DNA from: Diphasiastrum complanatum
Lineage: Eukaryota > Streptophyta > Lycopodiopsida > Lycopodiales > Lycopodiaceae
Length of the DNA stretch: 64,000 bases
Direction: 5' to 3'
NCBI GenBank assembly: GCA_029204225.1
Contig: CM055101.1
Coordinates: forward strand, 37,317,648-37,381,647
The position numbers were made by a program, and so were the translations under genes. The notes under the pieces were generated by a model that saw only the letters and a program-made list of their open reading frames with translations, was not told where the DNA came from and searched no databases. Shown here piece after piece: positions 32,302 to 44,084 of the stretch (position 1 is the first letter of the stretch; each line of letters starts with the position of its first letter).

Positions 32302-32992
32302 TGATGGGGCAAGGGAGATAGAAGAAAGTGAACGAAGAATAGAGCAGGAATATTGCGGAACAGCTCTCCCATTCTAACCAGCTGCTAAATGCAAAAATAG
32401 TCTAAAAGACAGCTACAGCTTAAGAGTTCTGATTGCCCAACATGATCTTCATAATTAATTCATACTCTGAAACTAGAGTACAGTCCACCAAAGAGATTAG
32501 AGATGGTTTGTATGTGGTAGTATTGAAATCACATTTATGGTGAAGTATAGTTCTGAAGTAAATAGAAGAGCAGTATGATAACGCGTGTTCCTCAGGCATC
32601 AAAGATGGCCATCGTCTGATCAAAAACTGAGGAGTCATAGACGTACGTGTCCTGATCGGAGTGAGTAAACAAGCACGATCAAATAGCAATGAAAGTGCAT
32701 TCAATCACAACAAGCATTCACCTATGTTGTACACAGATAAAAGCAAGTTGTTGCAATATTACATTGAAGCACAATACAGAATAGTAATTACAACCAAAAT
32801 GACGGTGTAACTGGGATGCTCAAACAATGTGTCTCATGGATGGAGCAGCCAGTAATCTGTGCTCGGACGATCTACTTATAGATTTCATCCGTGTATTAAT
32901 TACCATCAATGCTTGTCACCTAATTAAGAAAGCCGTTGTACTTGGAAGTATATGGCTTTTGTGACGACTGTACATAATGTATATGGTCAACA
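32302..32992 (-). repeat. 5' LTR of the minus copia (about 691 bp)
   Basis: Begins (plus strand) TGATGGGG two bases after the primer-binding site and ends GGTCAACA, so on the minus strand it is TGTTGACC...CCCCATCA with TG/CA ends. There is no partner LTR to confirm the outer end. Confidence 0.55.
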
Positions 32993-33102
32993 TTTTAGCA
33001 TCGTTGACACTGTCGAGGACGTCGCTGATTCTCTCACTTCGCATTTTACGTGGTGGTTTTTTCTCACTTCGATCGGAAAGTGACGGAATGTTCCTCGTTC
33101 AA

Positions 33103-33290
33103 AAATAGACGACCTTCGGCATTTTTCTCTCTCTTCGAGATTTTGCAAAAAAGCCTAAGGTGCCCTTTAAAAGGTGAAGGTGCCCTTGGAAAAAGACGAA
33201 GGTGCCCTTGAAACTATTTAACTTAAAAATAGATGACCTTCGGCATTTTTTTCTCTCTTTGGGATTTTGCAAAAAAGTCGAAGGTGCCTT
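33103..33290. repeat. Diverged tandem duplication (about 123-bp spacing)
   Basis: The block containing 'gaccttcggcattttt', 'gattttgcaaaaaag' and 'aaggtgccttt'-type text occurs at 33103-33175 and again at 33226-33297, with additional 'gaaggtgcccttg' copies between them. Confidence 0.75.
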
Positions 33291-33378
33291 TAAAATAGTT
33301 AAACCTTTGTAATATGAAAGTGTCGCATTTCAAAAAAATGTGAAAAAGCCGAAGCTGTGAAAAACATAGTTCATTTCT

Positions 33379-33466
33379 GCAGACTGTGGCGACACTTAGT
33401 GTATTTTAGCAGACTGTTGGACACTTAGTGAATTTCTGCAGACTGTTGCGACACTTAGTGTAATTT
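33379..33466. repeat. Three tandem copies of a ~30-bp unit
   Basis: Unit beginning GCAGACTGT and containing GACACTTAGTG starts at 33379, 33409 and 33438. Confidence 0.8.
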
Positions 33467-33719
33467 TGAAGACTTGTTCTAAATGCTAGTTCTTGGAAGT
33501 CGTTGAAGTCTAGAACTTGAAATTATAACATGATTGATTACCCTTTGTTGGAGATCAGCCAGAAGTCTGTTGTAGACGTTCTTCAAATAAATTGGTTGTC
33601 TAAGTTTTGTGATTCCTGTAGGTATCAGATGAGCAGACACAGAACCAAAGTTGGTTTCACATGACCCTAGAATAATGATCAATAAATATGCAAGAAGAAT
33701 CATGAAATAGAATTAGTCA

Positions 33720-33897
33720 TTCACTAAGGAGGAAACCATGGGCTTAATTTCCAAAAACATGCACTCTCAAGGTCATTAGTCACAAACATGCCTCGACATG
33801 GAATTAAATCTATGTTTGGCTAACAAACTCAAATACCGAAGGGCCGGTCTACCATATTAGGACTATTCCATGTCCTTAGCTGAATATGGTCGTAACA
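33720..33897 (-). repeat. Start of a gypsy 3' LTR, minus strand
   Basis: On the minus strand a purine tract (AAGGGAGGAAAAA) is followed by TGTTACGACCATATT, the usual start of a gypsy LTR; preceding sequence reads GAGGACAAAACTAGTTT, a phrase that typically closes plant gypsy pol. The inner end of the LTR is not resolved. Confidence 0.5.
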
Positions 33898-34365
33898 TTT
33901 TTCCTCCCTTAAACTAGTTTTGTCCTCAGAACAGAAAAGAGAAAACATGAAATTATTCTTAAGCTTTCAAATCTTATCCAATAATCATTATTCTTGGTCT
34001 AATGTTTCCATCTGAATAAGTATTAAGAGATGCAACAATTCTTCAATTGCTTGTCTCTCCACAGCAGTACTAACTCAAAAGCCAAAGATATACTAAGCTA
34101 TGAATCTTCTAAATGGGTTGATCTTCTCCAAAGAAAAGTTCATCACCTTCATGTAATTTCAATTGCATGAACCACTAGGTGAATTAACTCTTTATTTCTT
34201 AGATCAAGTCCAAACCCTAAAGAAAATTCATTTTTCTGATAGTCTAAATCCTATCCACAATTTCTTGTAGATAATAGTGTTTCTTGGTACAATATTCTTA
34301 GAATATTGTAATATTCTAAAATACAACAATTCAATCAACGAAAATTTCTAGGAGATCCATCAAGT

Positions 34366-35663
34366 CTCAGACAATTATAACTCAATCGAGGGTACTGTAG
34401 TTACTCTAATGAGTTAATAGCCCCATTTCTAGCATCTCATGCAAGAAATATGCAATCCATCTGAATCTCAATAGATTTATTTGTCTCCTATAAATTCGGA
34501 GATTTAGATTGAACCTCAACACAAGCACTTATAAACTAAAATTTGTAGCAGAATACAATCCACTAAATTAATCAGACTCTCGATAAGCAAAAACAATTTG
34601 CTTTACGAGAAATGCCTGTGAGTTCCAATAGAATTCCATAAGATATTGGAGTAAAGATATTTACACTTTCAAAATGCTAATATGAAATCTCAACTCAATT
34701 AGTAAACCAGGAACTACTCAACATACCTAATAATCAACACATTTCCTAATTATCCTCTGATTAAGTATCCATTTATGACCTGTCAATCACAAATAGTTAG
34801 TCTTCTTATGATTCGCCAATTATAATTCTCAAGAATCTCAAACTAAAGGATACTGGAGTTTATGATTAATACACAACTCAGGAAATATATAAGAATCATT
34901 CTAAAATCTTCTCCATCTTGGAGATACTAGATTTTAAGAATACTCCTTAAATTGGATTCTTAACCAAAATGCGAGTTATCCAAATTTCAAACCCTCAAGT
35001 AATTAAAGATAGAAAGCATACAAAAATGATATCAATAGCCATCTTCATCCACCAAAAAAAAACTTTAGATTACAATCCAAAACTGAATTCTAGATTTCCA
35101 AAGTTTTATTGAATTTCCTAAAAATTCAGTTGTCATTCTTGGTACCATTATGATTTGTTATCCAATTGAGCTCTCTAGGATATAATCACTAATGAAATTG
35201 AGTCTATTTCTCATTTGAGAAACACTACCAAGAATTTCGTATGTTCTATGCACATAACTTTTTCTGGCGAGTCAGAATGATTCATAAATCATGTATCTTA
35301 TAAGCAAAATACATAAACAAACAGTTCCTAGTGAATTCTCTTCACATTGATCATTACACCAATTAAATTTCACAGGAGTAATCCAATCAATCAAGTTAAT
35401 TCTAAAGATCCATAAAACTCAAATGTCTAGCTACAGATCTTAATTATACATGTACAACACAAAATTTAGATCCATATCCAAATCTCTCTTAAGTTAATCA
35501 ATAAATCTTCCAGAAAAAGATCCATTAACTTTGCAAGTAATTGTCCAACACAATACTTGATCATATGTTTATGTTCACCGACTAAGTTAAGTGTACTAAA
35601 TAACCCTAGTAACCAGGAATACATAGTAGATCCATGCAAGATTAATCGTGCACATATGAGAAT
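34366..35663 (+). repeat. 1.3-kb direct repeat, unit A
   Basis: Matches unit B at 36008-37297 along its length with scattered substitutions and small indels. Shared landmarks are 'gccccatttctagcat', 'aattcggagatttagattg', 'ctctcgataagcaaaa', 'gattatcctctgattaagt' and, at the end, 'cgtgcacatatgagaat'. It has no coding content that I can see. Probably non-coding retroelement sequence. Confidence 0.85.
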
Positions 35664-36005
35664 AATCCTCATCCCTAAAAAAAAACCATTTACAGTACTA
35701 ACAACTTGAATGTGATCCCTATGTTAACACATTCCTTATTCATCCCAATAAAATTTACGGTCGTACTCATGGTCATACATGATATCAACCAAAAATTCAA
35801 TTAAATGAAATCCATTAATCAATTTTACTATGGAATTACTCCATAACTGGTATTACACAACTTTCCCACAAGAATTATCAAGAAATCCAAATTACATAAC
35901 ACAATCCAGAATTGACCTAGGATTGGTTGGGAGGTTTTGCTCCTACATGTCTCCTTTGGTGTTTTTCTATCCTCATCTTAGGGGTTTCCCTAACGGTCTT
36001 TACAT
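35664..36005 (+). other. LTR-like spacer between the two 1.3-kb repeats
   Basis: Ends ...TTTACA and is followed by TGGTATCAAAC (36006-36016), a primer-binding-site-like sequence. It could be an LTR, in which case unit B begins the internal region of that element. The corresponding position before unit A has lost the site. Confidence 0.35.
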
Positions 36006-36007
36006 TG

Positions 36008-37297
36008 GTATCAAACAATTATAATTCAATCTAGAGTACTATAGTTACTCCAACGAATTGAAAGCCCCATTTCTAGCATATCATGCAAGAAATCAGCAAT
36101 CTATCTGAATCTCAATAGATTTATCTATCTCCTATAAATTCGGAGATTTAGATTGAACCTCATACACAAGCACTTATAGACTAAAATATGTAGCATAATA
36201 CAATCCACTAAAATAAGCAAACTCTCGATAAGCAAAATAATTTACTTTATGAGAAATACCTACGAGATCCAATGGGATTCCATAAAATACTGTAGTAAAG
36301 ATATTTACACTTTAAAAATTCTAATTTGAAATCTCAACTCAATTAGTAAACTGGAAATTACTCAACATACCTAAAAATCAGCACATTTTCTGATTATCCT
36401 CTGATTAAGTATCCATTTATGACCCATCAATTACAAATAGTTAGATTCTTATGATTCGTCAATCATCTCAAGAATTTCACTGCACACTTAATTCCTAAAG
36501 GATAATGGAGTTTATGTCTAATACATGACTCAGGAAACATATAAGAATCATTCTAAAAACTTCTCCATCCTGAAGATACTGGATTTTGAGAATATTTCTC
36601 AAACTGAATTCTTTAACAAAAATGTGAGTTATCAAATTCCAAACCATCAGGTAGTTAAGGATAGAAAGCATACCAAAATGGCATCAATAATCATCTTCAT
36701 CTATCAAAAATCTTAGATTACAGTCTAGAACTAAATTCTAGATCTCCAAAGTTCTATTGAATTTCCTGAAATTTCGGTTGTCATTCTTGGTACCATTATG
36801 ACTCGTTATCTAATTGAGCTCTATGAGAACTGAGCCTATTTCTCTTTTGAGAAATACTCTACCAAGAATCTCATACGTTCTATGCACATAATTTTTTCTA
36901 ATGAGTCAGAATGATTCATAAATCATGTGTCTTATAAGCAACATATATAAACAAACAGTTCCTGGTAAATTCTTCACATTGTTTATTACACCAATTAAAT
37001 TTTTACAGGAGTAATTCAATCACTCAAGGTAATTCTAAAGATCCAAAAATCTCAAATGTCTAGGTGCAGATTTTAATTGCACATGTACAACACCACATTT
37101 AGATCCATATCCAAATCCTTAAGTTAACCAATAAATCTTTCAGAAAAAGATCTGTTAAAAAACTCTAAAAGTAATTGTCCAACACAATACTTGATCATAT
37201 GTTTATGTTCACTAACTAGATTAAGTGCACTAAATACCCCTAGTAGACAGGAATACTTAACAGATCCATGCAAGATTAATCGTGCACATATGAGAAT
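36008..37297 (+). repeat. 1.3-kb direct repeat, unit B
   Basis: Second copy of the block at 34366-35663. It starts inside a primer-binding-site-like sequence and stops at the same phrase as unit A. Confidence 0.85.
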
Positions 37298-37576
37298 TAT
37301 CAATACGATGACATTTGTTTTGAGACTTTGACTTGAAAGAGAGAAATATTTTTTGGTGTTTTTTAATGGTCTTAGTTTCAGGCCAAAATCATGGATTTTT
37401 TTAATAAATCTCTAAATTTTGTTTTTTAAAAAAGCCAAAACAATGCATATTTTAAATTAAAAACTACAAGTTTTTTGTTGCAAACTTCATAAAACCATCA
37501 TAATTACAAATGAAATAATAATTCAAGAGAACAAATGATTTTTGAAACTCGAAATCCCATTGAAATACAAAACAAC

Positions 37577-38610
37577 TTAAATTATATTTGCACATTCTTT
37601 TTTTTTAAGTACATTTTCTAAGGAATTTTCATTGATGTCTCTCAATTCAGAACTTGACATATTCTCAACACTCTCGTTTTCAGCTGATAAAGTGGAAGAC
37701 CCATCTTCTTCATCAGAGTCAACTGGCATATTTTCCTCAGAATCCGTATCTAATGTTGACAAAAAACCTTGTAAATCAGCTTTTCTCTGTTGATGACGAT
37801 TGGAGGATGATGGTTTTTCTAGTAATCCAAGTCGTTCTTTCAATATAGATATAGTTGACTTTCGTAGATGATTGGTCATTGTTAATTCAAAACTAATTGC
37901 CAAAACATCTACATCCTGTAGATTCAAATCGTCGACGCTTGGTTGATTTTTTGACAATCTCTTTCTCTTGCCCTTTGGATCTACTTGCAACATTTTGAGT
38001 TCCTACCTTCCCAGAAAAGCATTCATTGAAGTGGTGCGCAACCAATGGACATGTGGTATTTTTGTTTGATTGCTATTTTGAATAAAAAAACAAGTACTTT
38101 GGCAATTCAAAATGGAAGTCCTTCATTGTTTTCTAAAGCTAGATTTGCAACAAGGCTTCCAATTTGGATTTCATTCAAATCACCACGCCATTTTATTTTT
38201 GCAGCTTTTACACTTTGCTATTCTTCCTTGAGCCCACATAAATTTCATGTTCCTCACCTTGCACAAGTTGCAAGAAATGATTATCTCGAGGATCTAAAGG
38301 TTCGACAGTTGTAGGTGATGTTCCTAATTTATGAGGCCAATGAAATTCTTCAGTTGTTGATGTATGTTCGAGATTAAGCAAACTGATTTTCTATTCCTCG
38401 AAAAAGTCCATCCACCAATGCTGATCAAACTCATCAAAAAAATGATAAGCTACTTGAATACTTGATTCCAAAAAATTTAATGAGATAAATGGATCAATCT
38501 CATAATGTTCTATTTGCACCTTTTGTTCTTCTAGCAAAGACTTCAAGGGAGACAACACAGCAAAACTATTTTTTGTATTGGACTTGAATTTTTACAAGCA
38601 TTGGAATGAG
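37577..38610 (-). pseudogene. DUF7869-like transposase relic, C-terminal part
   Basis: Minus strand. Blocks in order: LKSLLEEQKVQIEHYEID and an aromatic segment ending WWMDFFEE then a stop; HFLQLVQGEEHEIYVG; in another frame IQIGSLVANLALENNEGLPF then a stop and IAKV (a GxLVAV..E..PFWIGKV-type motif); finally DVLAISFELTMTNHLRKSTI and SILKERLGLLE, followed by an acidic tail. The IGSLVA/IAKV and FELT..N.LRKST motifs are what I expect at the end of the family whose front half is at 10956-12370, so both may come from one kind of element. Stops and frameshifts break it. Confidence 0.5.
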
Positions 38611-38617
38611 AAAGAGA

Positions 38618-38970
38618 TCATTTTTAGCTAGACCCTTTTCCTCTTGCCCTTATAAAGAGTATGCTAGAAAATGTGTGGGGTTGGAGAAAAGCTATGCTAT
38701 GACTTGATGGTGTAATGTCATTCAATGAACATCAAAAGTTATTGATAGTTTTAACTATGAAAAAATTGTTCCCATGTTCTTCTAGCCTTCTTAAAAGCAC
38801 GTGGTAAAGGCATCTCATTAATAGGTTTATCATGTATTATATTGTTTGATGCTGCATGGAACCCAGCAGTTATACGCCAAGCTGTGAGTAGAGCATTCTA
38901 CATACATAAGAAAGTAGTGTATGTATATAGGCTAATTACCATTGAGACTCGGTGTTACATCCATGACCAA
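38618..38970 (+). pseudogene. CLSY-like SNF2 helicase C-terminal fragment
   Basis: Translation gives DPFPLALIKSMLENVWGW, then LDGVMSFNEHQKLLI, then KARGKGISLIGLSCIILFDA, AWNPAVIRQAVSRAF and KKVVYVYRLIT. This is the helicase C-terminal part of SNF2 ATPases (motif V-like GI.L.G, and motif VI Q..SRA), with the WNPxVxRQAxSRAxRIGQxxVVYVYxLI form typical of the plant CLASSY/DRD1 group, which recruits Pol IV/V in RNA-directed DNA methylation. The motif VI arginine that follows SRAF is changed (YIH in place of RIG), one stop breaks the first block, and no other part of the protein is found. A dead fragment. Confidence 0.7.
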
Positions 38971-39084
38971 TATAAGGGATTTGGAATATTCCTTGATTTA
39001 GATATTAGGTACTCCAGTGTACTAGTTTATTAGGTATGCCTTGCCTTTCCTGACTAGGCCATAAATGTAATTAATAATCTTGTG

Positions 39085-39412
39085 AGAGCCCAGGTGTTCT
39101 AATTAGGACATATGGAGCTAGTGCATGGTGATTGACTGTTTTTAGTGCATGAATAAGATATCAAAAGCAATTGGAAAATATTATTTGGCTTTTGGGGCCT
39201 ATATGTCTAGTAGGAACTCGTCCATCTCCATAACCAGTTTAGTTCCAGTTGCCAAGATCCTCTCCTCTCGTGCATTCAGGCACCATGGCTCGGGGGTGAA
39301 GTAGTTAGGGTTCTGACTATGTATTTAAAGTTGGTTGGGTGGTTCAGATTCACAGACATCCTTCTCATGCACACAACAAAATCTAGAAGATTTTCACTAG
39401 GTGATTATTGCA
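39085..39412 (+). repeat. Putative 5' LTR
   Basis: Lies directly upstream of a perfect primer-binding site and contains TATTTAAAG near 39321. It starts TGAGAGCCC (tentative) and ends ATTGCA. Only about 230 bases of possible internal region follow, so the element is truncated. Confidence 0.45.
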
Positions 39413-39413
39413 G

Positions 39414-39425
39414 TGGTATCAGAGC
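39414..39425 (+). promoter_or_regulatory. Primer-binding site (initiator-Met type)
   Basis: TGGTATCAGAGC on the plus strand, the standard LTR-element priming site. Confidence 0.75.
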
Positions 39426-40530
39426 AAGGCTTTGCATCGATTAGAAGGTAGAGCTGATTTTTTGAAATTTTGCAAATTTTTGGTGGTATCTCCTTTGTTT
39501 TTTTCCTTCCTAGTGGTGGAGTAAGTGGATTCTCTAATATTTTATTGCTTTTATGTTGGAGTTTAATGTTACTCCTACTCATCCTAACTGCCCTCCTTTT
39601 CTTCTATGTACATCACTCTCTCAAAGAAATCACCAAAAATACCATTGTGAGTTGAATGGAAAATATTGCGAGGCTAAAAAATATTTTAAAATTGACAAAA
39701 AAGAGGTCATTTTACAAAAACCATGTTATTTGTGCATACAAATCTTAAAAATGACGTGTTTTTCTTATACTTTTAAAATAAAAACATGTAAAAAATTATA
39801 AACCTACAAAAATATATTTTTTTATGTATATCAAGGTCAACAAAAAAAAAATGTTCAAAATCTCCCAAAAACCTATATAATTTTCCACTTTGTACCAAAT
39901 TTTTAATTTGCTACTTACCGAATATTGTCTATTTTTTTAATTATACTCACAATTACAAAAACAACAAAATAAATTTCAATAGCATAATTATATATTGTGT
40001 TTTTCTAGTATCAAACAAACATACTTTTTATATCAAACTATCTTATTGATATATTTAAATTTAACTATATTTGTAACTTGATGACCAAAAAGATACAAAA
40101 TATATTCAAATTTAATGATAATAATGAGCTACGTGAGCATCTTCATGCAAGTTATAAATTATTATTCTTATTTAATATCACATAACTTCAAAAACTCACA
40201 TGGAATATACATATTTAAAAGACATTGAAAATCTTTAATATCCAATTTTTCTTTTCAACAAATTGAAAGATAACTGAAACTATACTAAAACATATAAATA
40301 CTGTCAAGTTCTATCTAGGAAAATAACTTTCAAATCTGAGACACACTTTCAAATATTTCTTTAATCAAATACCCGTTTTTTAGCAAATTCAAGTAACACA
40401 AGCTTTACAAAACTTAAGTATACTGTAAATCAATGTTTTTGCGCAGATGAACTTTAACAACATAGTGTAATTATCTCTTTATCTTCAATATTTATATGTC
40501 TAATAGCTGATTTATACAGGGGCTAACCAT
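39426..40530. other. AT-rich sequence without recognised gene
   Basis: Strongly AT-rich with no coherent frame. It separates the truncated LTR element from transposon copy 2. Confidence 0.5.
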
Positions 40531-40539
40531 TTTTCTTTT

Positions 40540-41246
40540 GAGATTAACTCTTTGATCTGTTTTTGCTCACTGGAAAATACACTAGAACTTAACGGAAAGC
40601 CCGACAAAGTTGTCTTTTCTTTCTCAGATGATGGCTCTTCTTCAATCTCGACGACCATTGTTGCTGGTCATGATCTACATACTGCTGCACTTATTTAAGT
40701 TGATGAGCGTGATCTGGTAGGTAAATCTGGTTTTATCTTAATGAGACTTTTATTCAAATGTAGTCATTTTGTTTTACAAGACATGTGACCTTTGCTCGTA
40801 TTTTACAGACTACTGTTGAGGTGGATGCCTTTGCAACAAGGCAGGGATATTTGAGGGAAGGCCAAGGATCACGACAAAGGGATTCATCCCTGTCCAATTA
40901 TTTGAAGTGCTTTGTGAATAAAGAGATTTGCATTCATTGTAGCAAATTTTCTTCAGATGCTGCGACAATAATAATGGCAATTAAAGCGTTATCCTATTTC
41001 TCGAACGGACATAAATACCCTCAAAATACATATTAAATTATTTTTGCGAAGAGAGACATTGTCATTAAAGTATTTGGCTATGTATATGAGAAAATTCCTA
41101 AAATGTCTTCCTCAGCTGCTGTTTTCTCTGGATACATTGACTTGAGCAAAAGAAGATCCATTGATTTTGTGGATCCATATGATAGAAAAAAATCTCTTCA
41201 TGACCATACAACAAAGCTGATCATTAAAGACAAGGAAAAACAATGA
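40540..41246 (+). pseudogene. Second gene of the transposon (copy 2), decayed
   Basis: Exon 1 remnant ends AGHDLHTAALI, stop, VDERDL at donor GTAGGT (40717). The intron is 92 bases and exon 2 starts at 40809 in phase 0, as in copy 1. Exon 2 gives DAFATRQGY, SRQRDSSLSNYLKCF, IIMAIKALSYFSNGH, then a TAA, then IIFAKRDIVIKVFGY, SGYIDLSKR and DPYDRKKSLHD before TGA. One stop in each exon. Confidence 0.65.
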
Positions 41247-41354
41247 TTTTGCCTTGCATTGTACTTGAAATGATGTCATATAATACATATATTTTTTTCG
41301 TCTGATATCATGAAATTTACTATGGGTTGAGTCTTGTATCAATATTATTTTTGT

Positions 41355-41580
41355 CTATAAATTTGCACGTCTTTTTGAATTTTAATAATTTTTTGATCTA
41401 GTTTTATATCAGATTTGAATACGCCTGTAGAACCATTGAAATAGTTGGATGATGTAACTATTTTTTTGAGATGTTCCACCGTGTTGTGTATTTCGATGAA
41501 ATGCTGCTCTGGCTTGATGAGCAAATACTTAGACTACCATAAGCTTTTGCAAAAAATGATGCATGATTTCATAAAATGTG
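41355..41580 (-). pseudogene. Transposase last exon (copy 2), catalytic segment deleted
   Basis: After the acceptor TTGCAG it reads HIL, stop, NHASFFAKAYGSLSI and then jumps past the SSQGMEKSHWQA segment known from copy 1 (26069-26317) into the H.STQHGG-equivalent part in another frame. The probable third acidic residue is missing here. Confidence 0.6.
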
Positions 41581-41686
41581 CTGCAATATCAAAGATACAA
41601 ATATTGTCATATTAATCATTTTAAATTTAGCATATGTGCAATGAGATTATAAATCGAAGAGTTAGTTACATTGAAAAGAAATTTAC

Positions 41687-42440
41687 CATATAATGCGTAA
41701 TATGATCTTCACCCCAGGCATCTTTAACTGCATCCACAAACTCAACTATTGATTTCTCAATTAGTAGTTTATCTTTTCTGAGCAATTTGACCATGTTGGC
41801 AAGTTTTGTCCAGACTTCAACTTTTGTAATCCTTGTTGTTCCTTTTTCTTCAAAATCCTTTGTGGCATTGAGTACATCTATCCAAATTGAGTACTGAATT
41901 TTAGTTGGTTTTCCGGAATGATTTGATAAGAAACGACGAGCTTTGGATCCTCCTATACTTGGTTTGCATGGGATGTTTCCCGTTTTTCCTGAAAGCTTCT
42001 CGTCCTTTTGTATTTTAACGTGTCCTTTATGAAGTCCTGCTTTTGATAAGACTTCTTCCAATCAAGCTATTGCCTTTTTGGCTAATGACTCTGGCTTAGT
42101 ATTCCAAGCAAACCAAATATGAAGGAATATCAATTTTTTGATAATTCTAACCTCTCCATGTAGTGTACAAATGTGAACATTTTTAAGCGAAATCGGTAAT
42201 ACTGGTTTCCAAGTCGGATCTTCTATATCCTTTGAAACTCTGGTGCTCTTCGACATGTCATGTGTTGTTTTCATGCAATAGAGGCATGGATGTTTTGAAT
42301 TTCCTCCATGTGAGACATTGAACATGCACTTCAACAATTTTAGGTCTCCAGCCAAGTGTCATTCCACCTTAAAATCACCTATTCCAAGAACATTGAGTGG
42401 TGTGTCACTCATATGATTTTTAATTATCTCTAGATATTCT
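41687..42440 (-). pseudogene. Transposase exon with second acidic motif and zinc-binding cysteines (copy 2)
   Basis: The frame gives LEIIKNHMSDTPLNVLGIGD, then VE, a TGA (Trp codon TGG likely before decay), HLAGDLKLLKCMFNVSHGGN, then HPCLYCMKTTHDMS, ICTLHGEVRIIKKL and, after another TGA, LEEVLSKAGLHKG to EDHITHYM at a GTAAAT donor. GDLK...(H)PC..C is a widespread pattern in eukaryotic cut-and-paste transposases of the RNase H fold: the Asp of AGDLK is a candidate second catalytic residue and CxxC part of a zinc-binding insertion. Confidence 0.6.
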
Positions 42441-42649
42441 GTTTACTAAAAATCCAAAATAGAATGTCATGATCTTCTTTTAAAAACTATTTGAAACACA
42501 AAATCATGAACTATTTTAGAAAAATTGAACTCAAACCTACAATAACAGAACAATATTAGATTAAAACACAAAACCATTAATTCTTGAAATGAGTTAGTTG
42601 CTAGTACTCAATAGAATAGATTTAAACCTAGAAAGCTGCCAATCACCAA

Positions 42650-43294
42650 ATATTATTTTCAGACTGCACACTGAAATCAAGACTCTCCGAGTTTATCGTA
42701 TTGCTTAATGTTCCATTCATAATTGTAACACTAACTCTTACCAGCTTTTGTCCCTTTATTACTTTTGATTCATCTAACTTGAGAACTAATATCAATTTTT
42801 CAACACTTTCATTTGTGATTCCATAAAACTTTACAATAAATCTCAGTAAATGATTCAGATCTACAAACATATTGTTGGTAGAACCGTATGACAAACTGCC
42901 ATGTTTTGAGTTATAAATTTCATTTATATGGTAAGGAATACCAATGATGTTTTGCAAACCCATGTTTAACACATCCCTCTCTAATTTGATTTGAAAGGGC
43001 CGGGGAATAGGAAATTTTTTTATATGTACTTGTCCAAATGCCTCTTTGATAATTTTAAACATTGTGTCATATGCATCCCTACTAATACCAGAATAATCAC
43101 ATGCCCCTTATATCAATTTTCGGTCAATGATCTTGCCGACTTCGCCCATAAGGGCCTCTGCAATCTTGGACTTGATTCGAGAATATCGTTGATTTTCAAG
43201 TAGACTCGTTGTTGACTTGGCTGTAAGTACCGCACTAAAAGACTTTCCAATCATGTCCTTGTCTTTCAGATTTTCATTGGTGACTAAAGCTAAT
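42650..43294 (-). pseudogene. Transposase exon with first acidic motif (copy 2)
   Basis: Starts after acceptor TTTGCAG in phase with the coiled-coil exon. It reads LALVTNENLKDKDMIGKSF, RIKSKIAEALMGEVGKI, a TAA, then YSGISRDAYDTMFKIIKEAF, IPRPFQIKLERDVLNMGL, GIPYHINEIYNSKHGSLSYG and LILVLKLDESKVIKGQKLVR, VSVTIMNGTL. The Asp in LKLDES at the end of a hydrophobic strand is the candidate first catalytic acid. Confidence 0.6.
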
Positions 43295-43387
43295 CTGCAA
43301 AAGAAAAATAAGATTTAGAAAAAAAAACAATTTACAACCATTGAGTGCTAGATGAAACAAAACACATGAATAGTTTAAAACATAATC

Positions 43388-43985
43388 TTACTTGAAAGCA
43401 TATATTCTTTTTTGCCATTGACCCCCACTTGTTGAAAGCTCGTCAATACTTTTTAAAATAACTCTTTTTCGCTTATTGTTCAGTATTTTCTTTCGTAATG
43501 TGTTTACTTCTACATTTATTTGACAATATGAGGTATGCAATATTTGTACAATTAGTTTCATATTGTCAGTTTCTTGGTTAAGGTTTAATATAATATCTTG
43601 CAAACGAGAATTATCTACCTTCAAGATTTGATTCTCTTCTTTTGTTTGCAAAAAAATAGTTTCTCTTTCTCGGTAGTCAGTAAGCAAACCATTCAACATA
43701 TTTTCCAAACAATGGATTTTTTTCATTGAATTACTAATGCCATAACTTTTCAATCTTTCACAATAACCCAATAGACCATTGTGTCCTTCACACAAAAACA
43801 GTATGAGTTGTGTGACCGATTTAAAATTTGGATGTTGCATTGAGCTTGGATCGATTGGATACAAACTTCCATCAACCCATAGATCACAATGTTTCCTGTC
43901 TTCCGTCCTTTGGTGAGCTGGTAAGGTGGATCCTTTCAGATTTTTTCTCGACAGTGGAGCATATTCATATGGAGATGATATTTAG
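43388..43985 (-). pseudogene. Transposase coiled-coil exon (copy 2)
   Basis: An open frame with YEYAPLSRKNLKG, RTEDRKHCDLWVDGSLYPID, a long heptad-like stretch (RERETIFLQTKEENQILKVD, SRLQDIILNLNQETDNMKLI) and a basic end (NNKRKRVILK) before IYAF and donor GTAAGA. The coiled coil likely mediates oligomerisation, an inference from sequence type only. Confidence 0.6.
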
Positions 43986-44084
43986 ACATCTTAATAATTG
44001 ATAGACTAATCTAGTAGAAAACCAACTTGTTATATATCTTGTAAGCTATTAAAACTCGTCTTAATTAAAAAAAAATTAATTGGA

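Noticed and set aside
38045-38314. Plus-strand 89-codon frame upstream of the CLSY-like relic as part of that gene
   Set aside because: The minus strand carries recognisable transposase C-terminal motifs over the same interval, and the plus frame shows no SNF2 motif.
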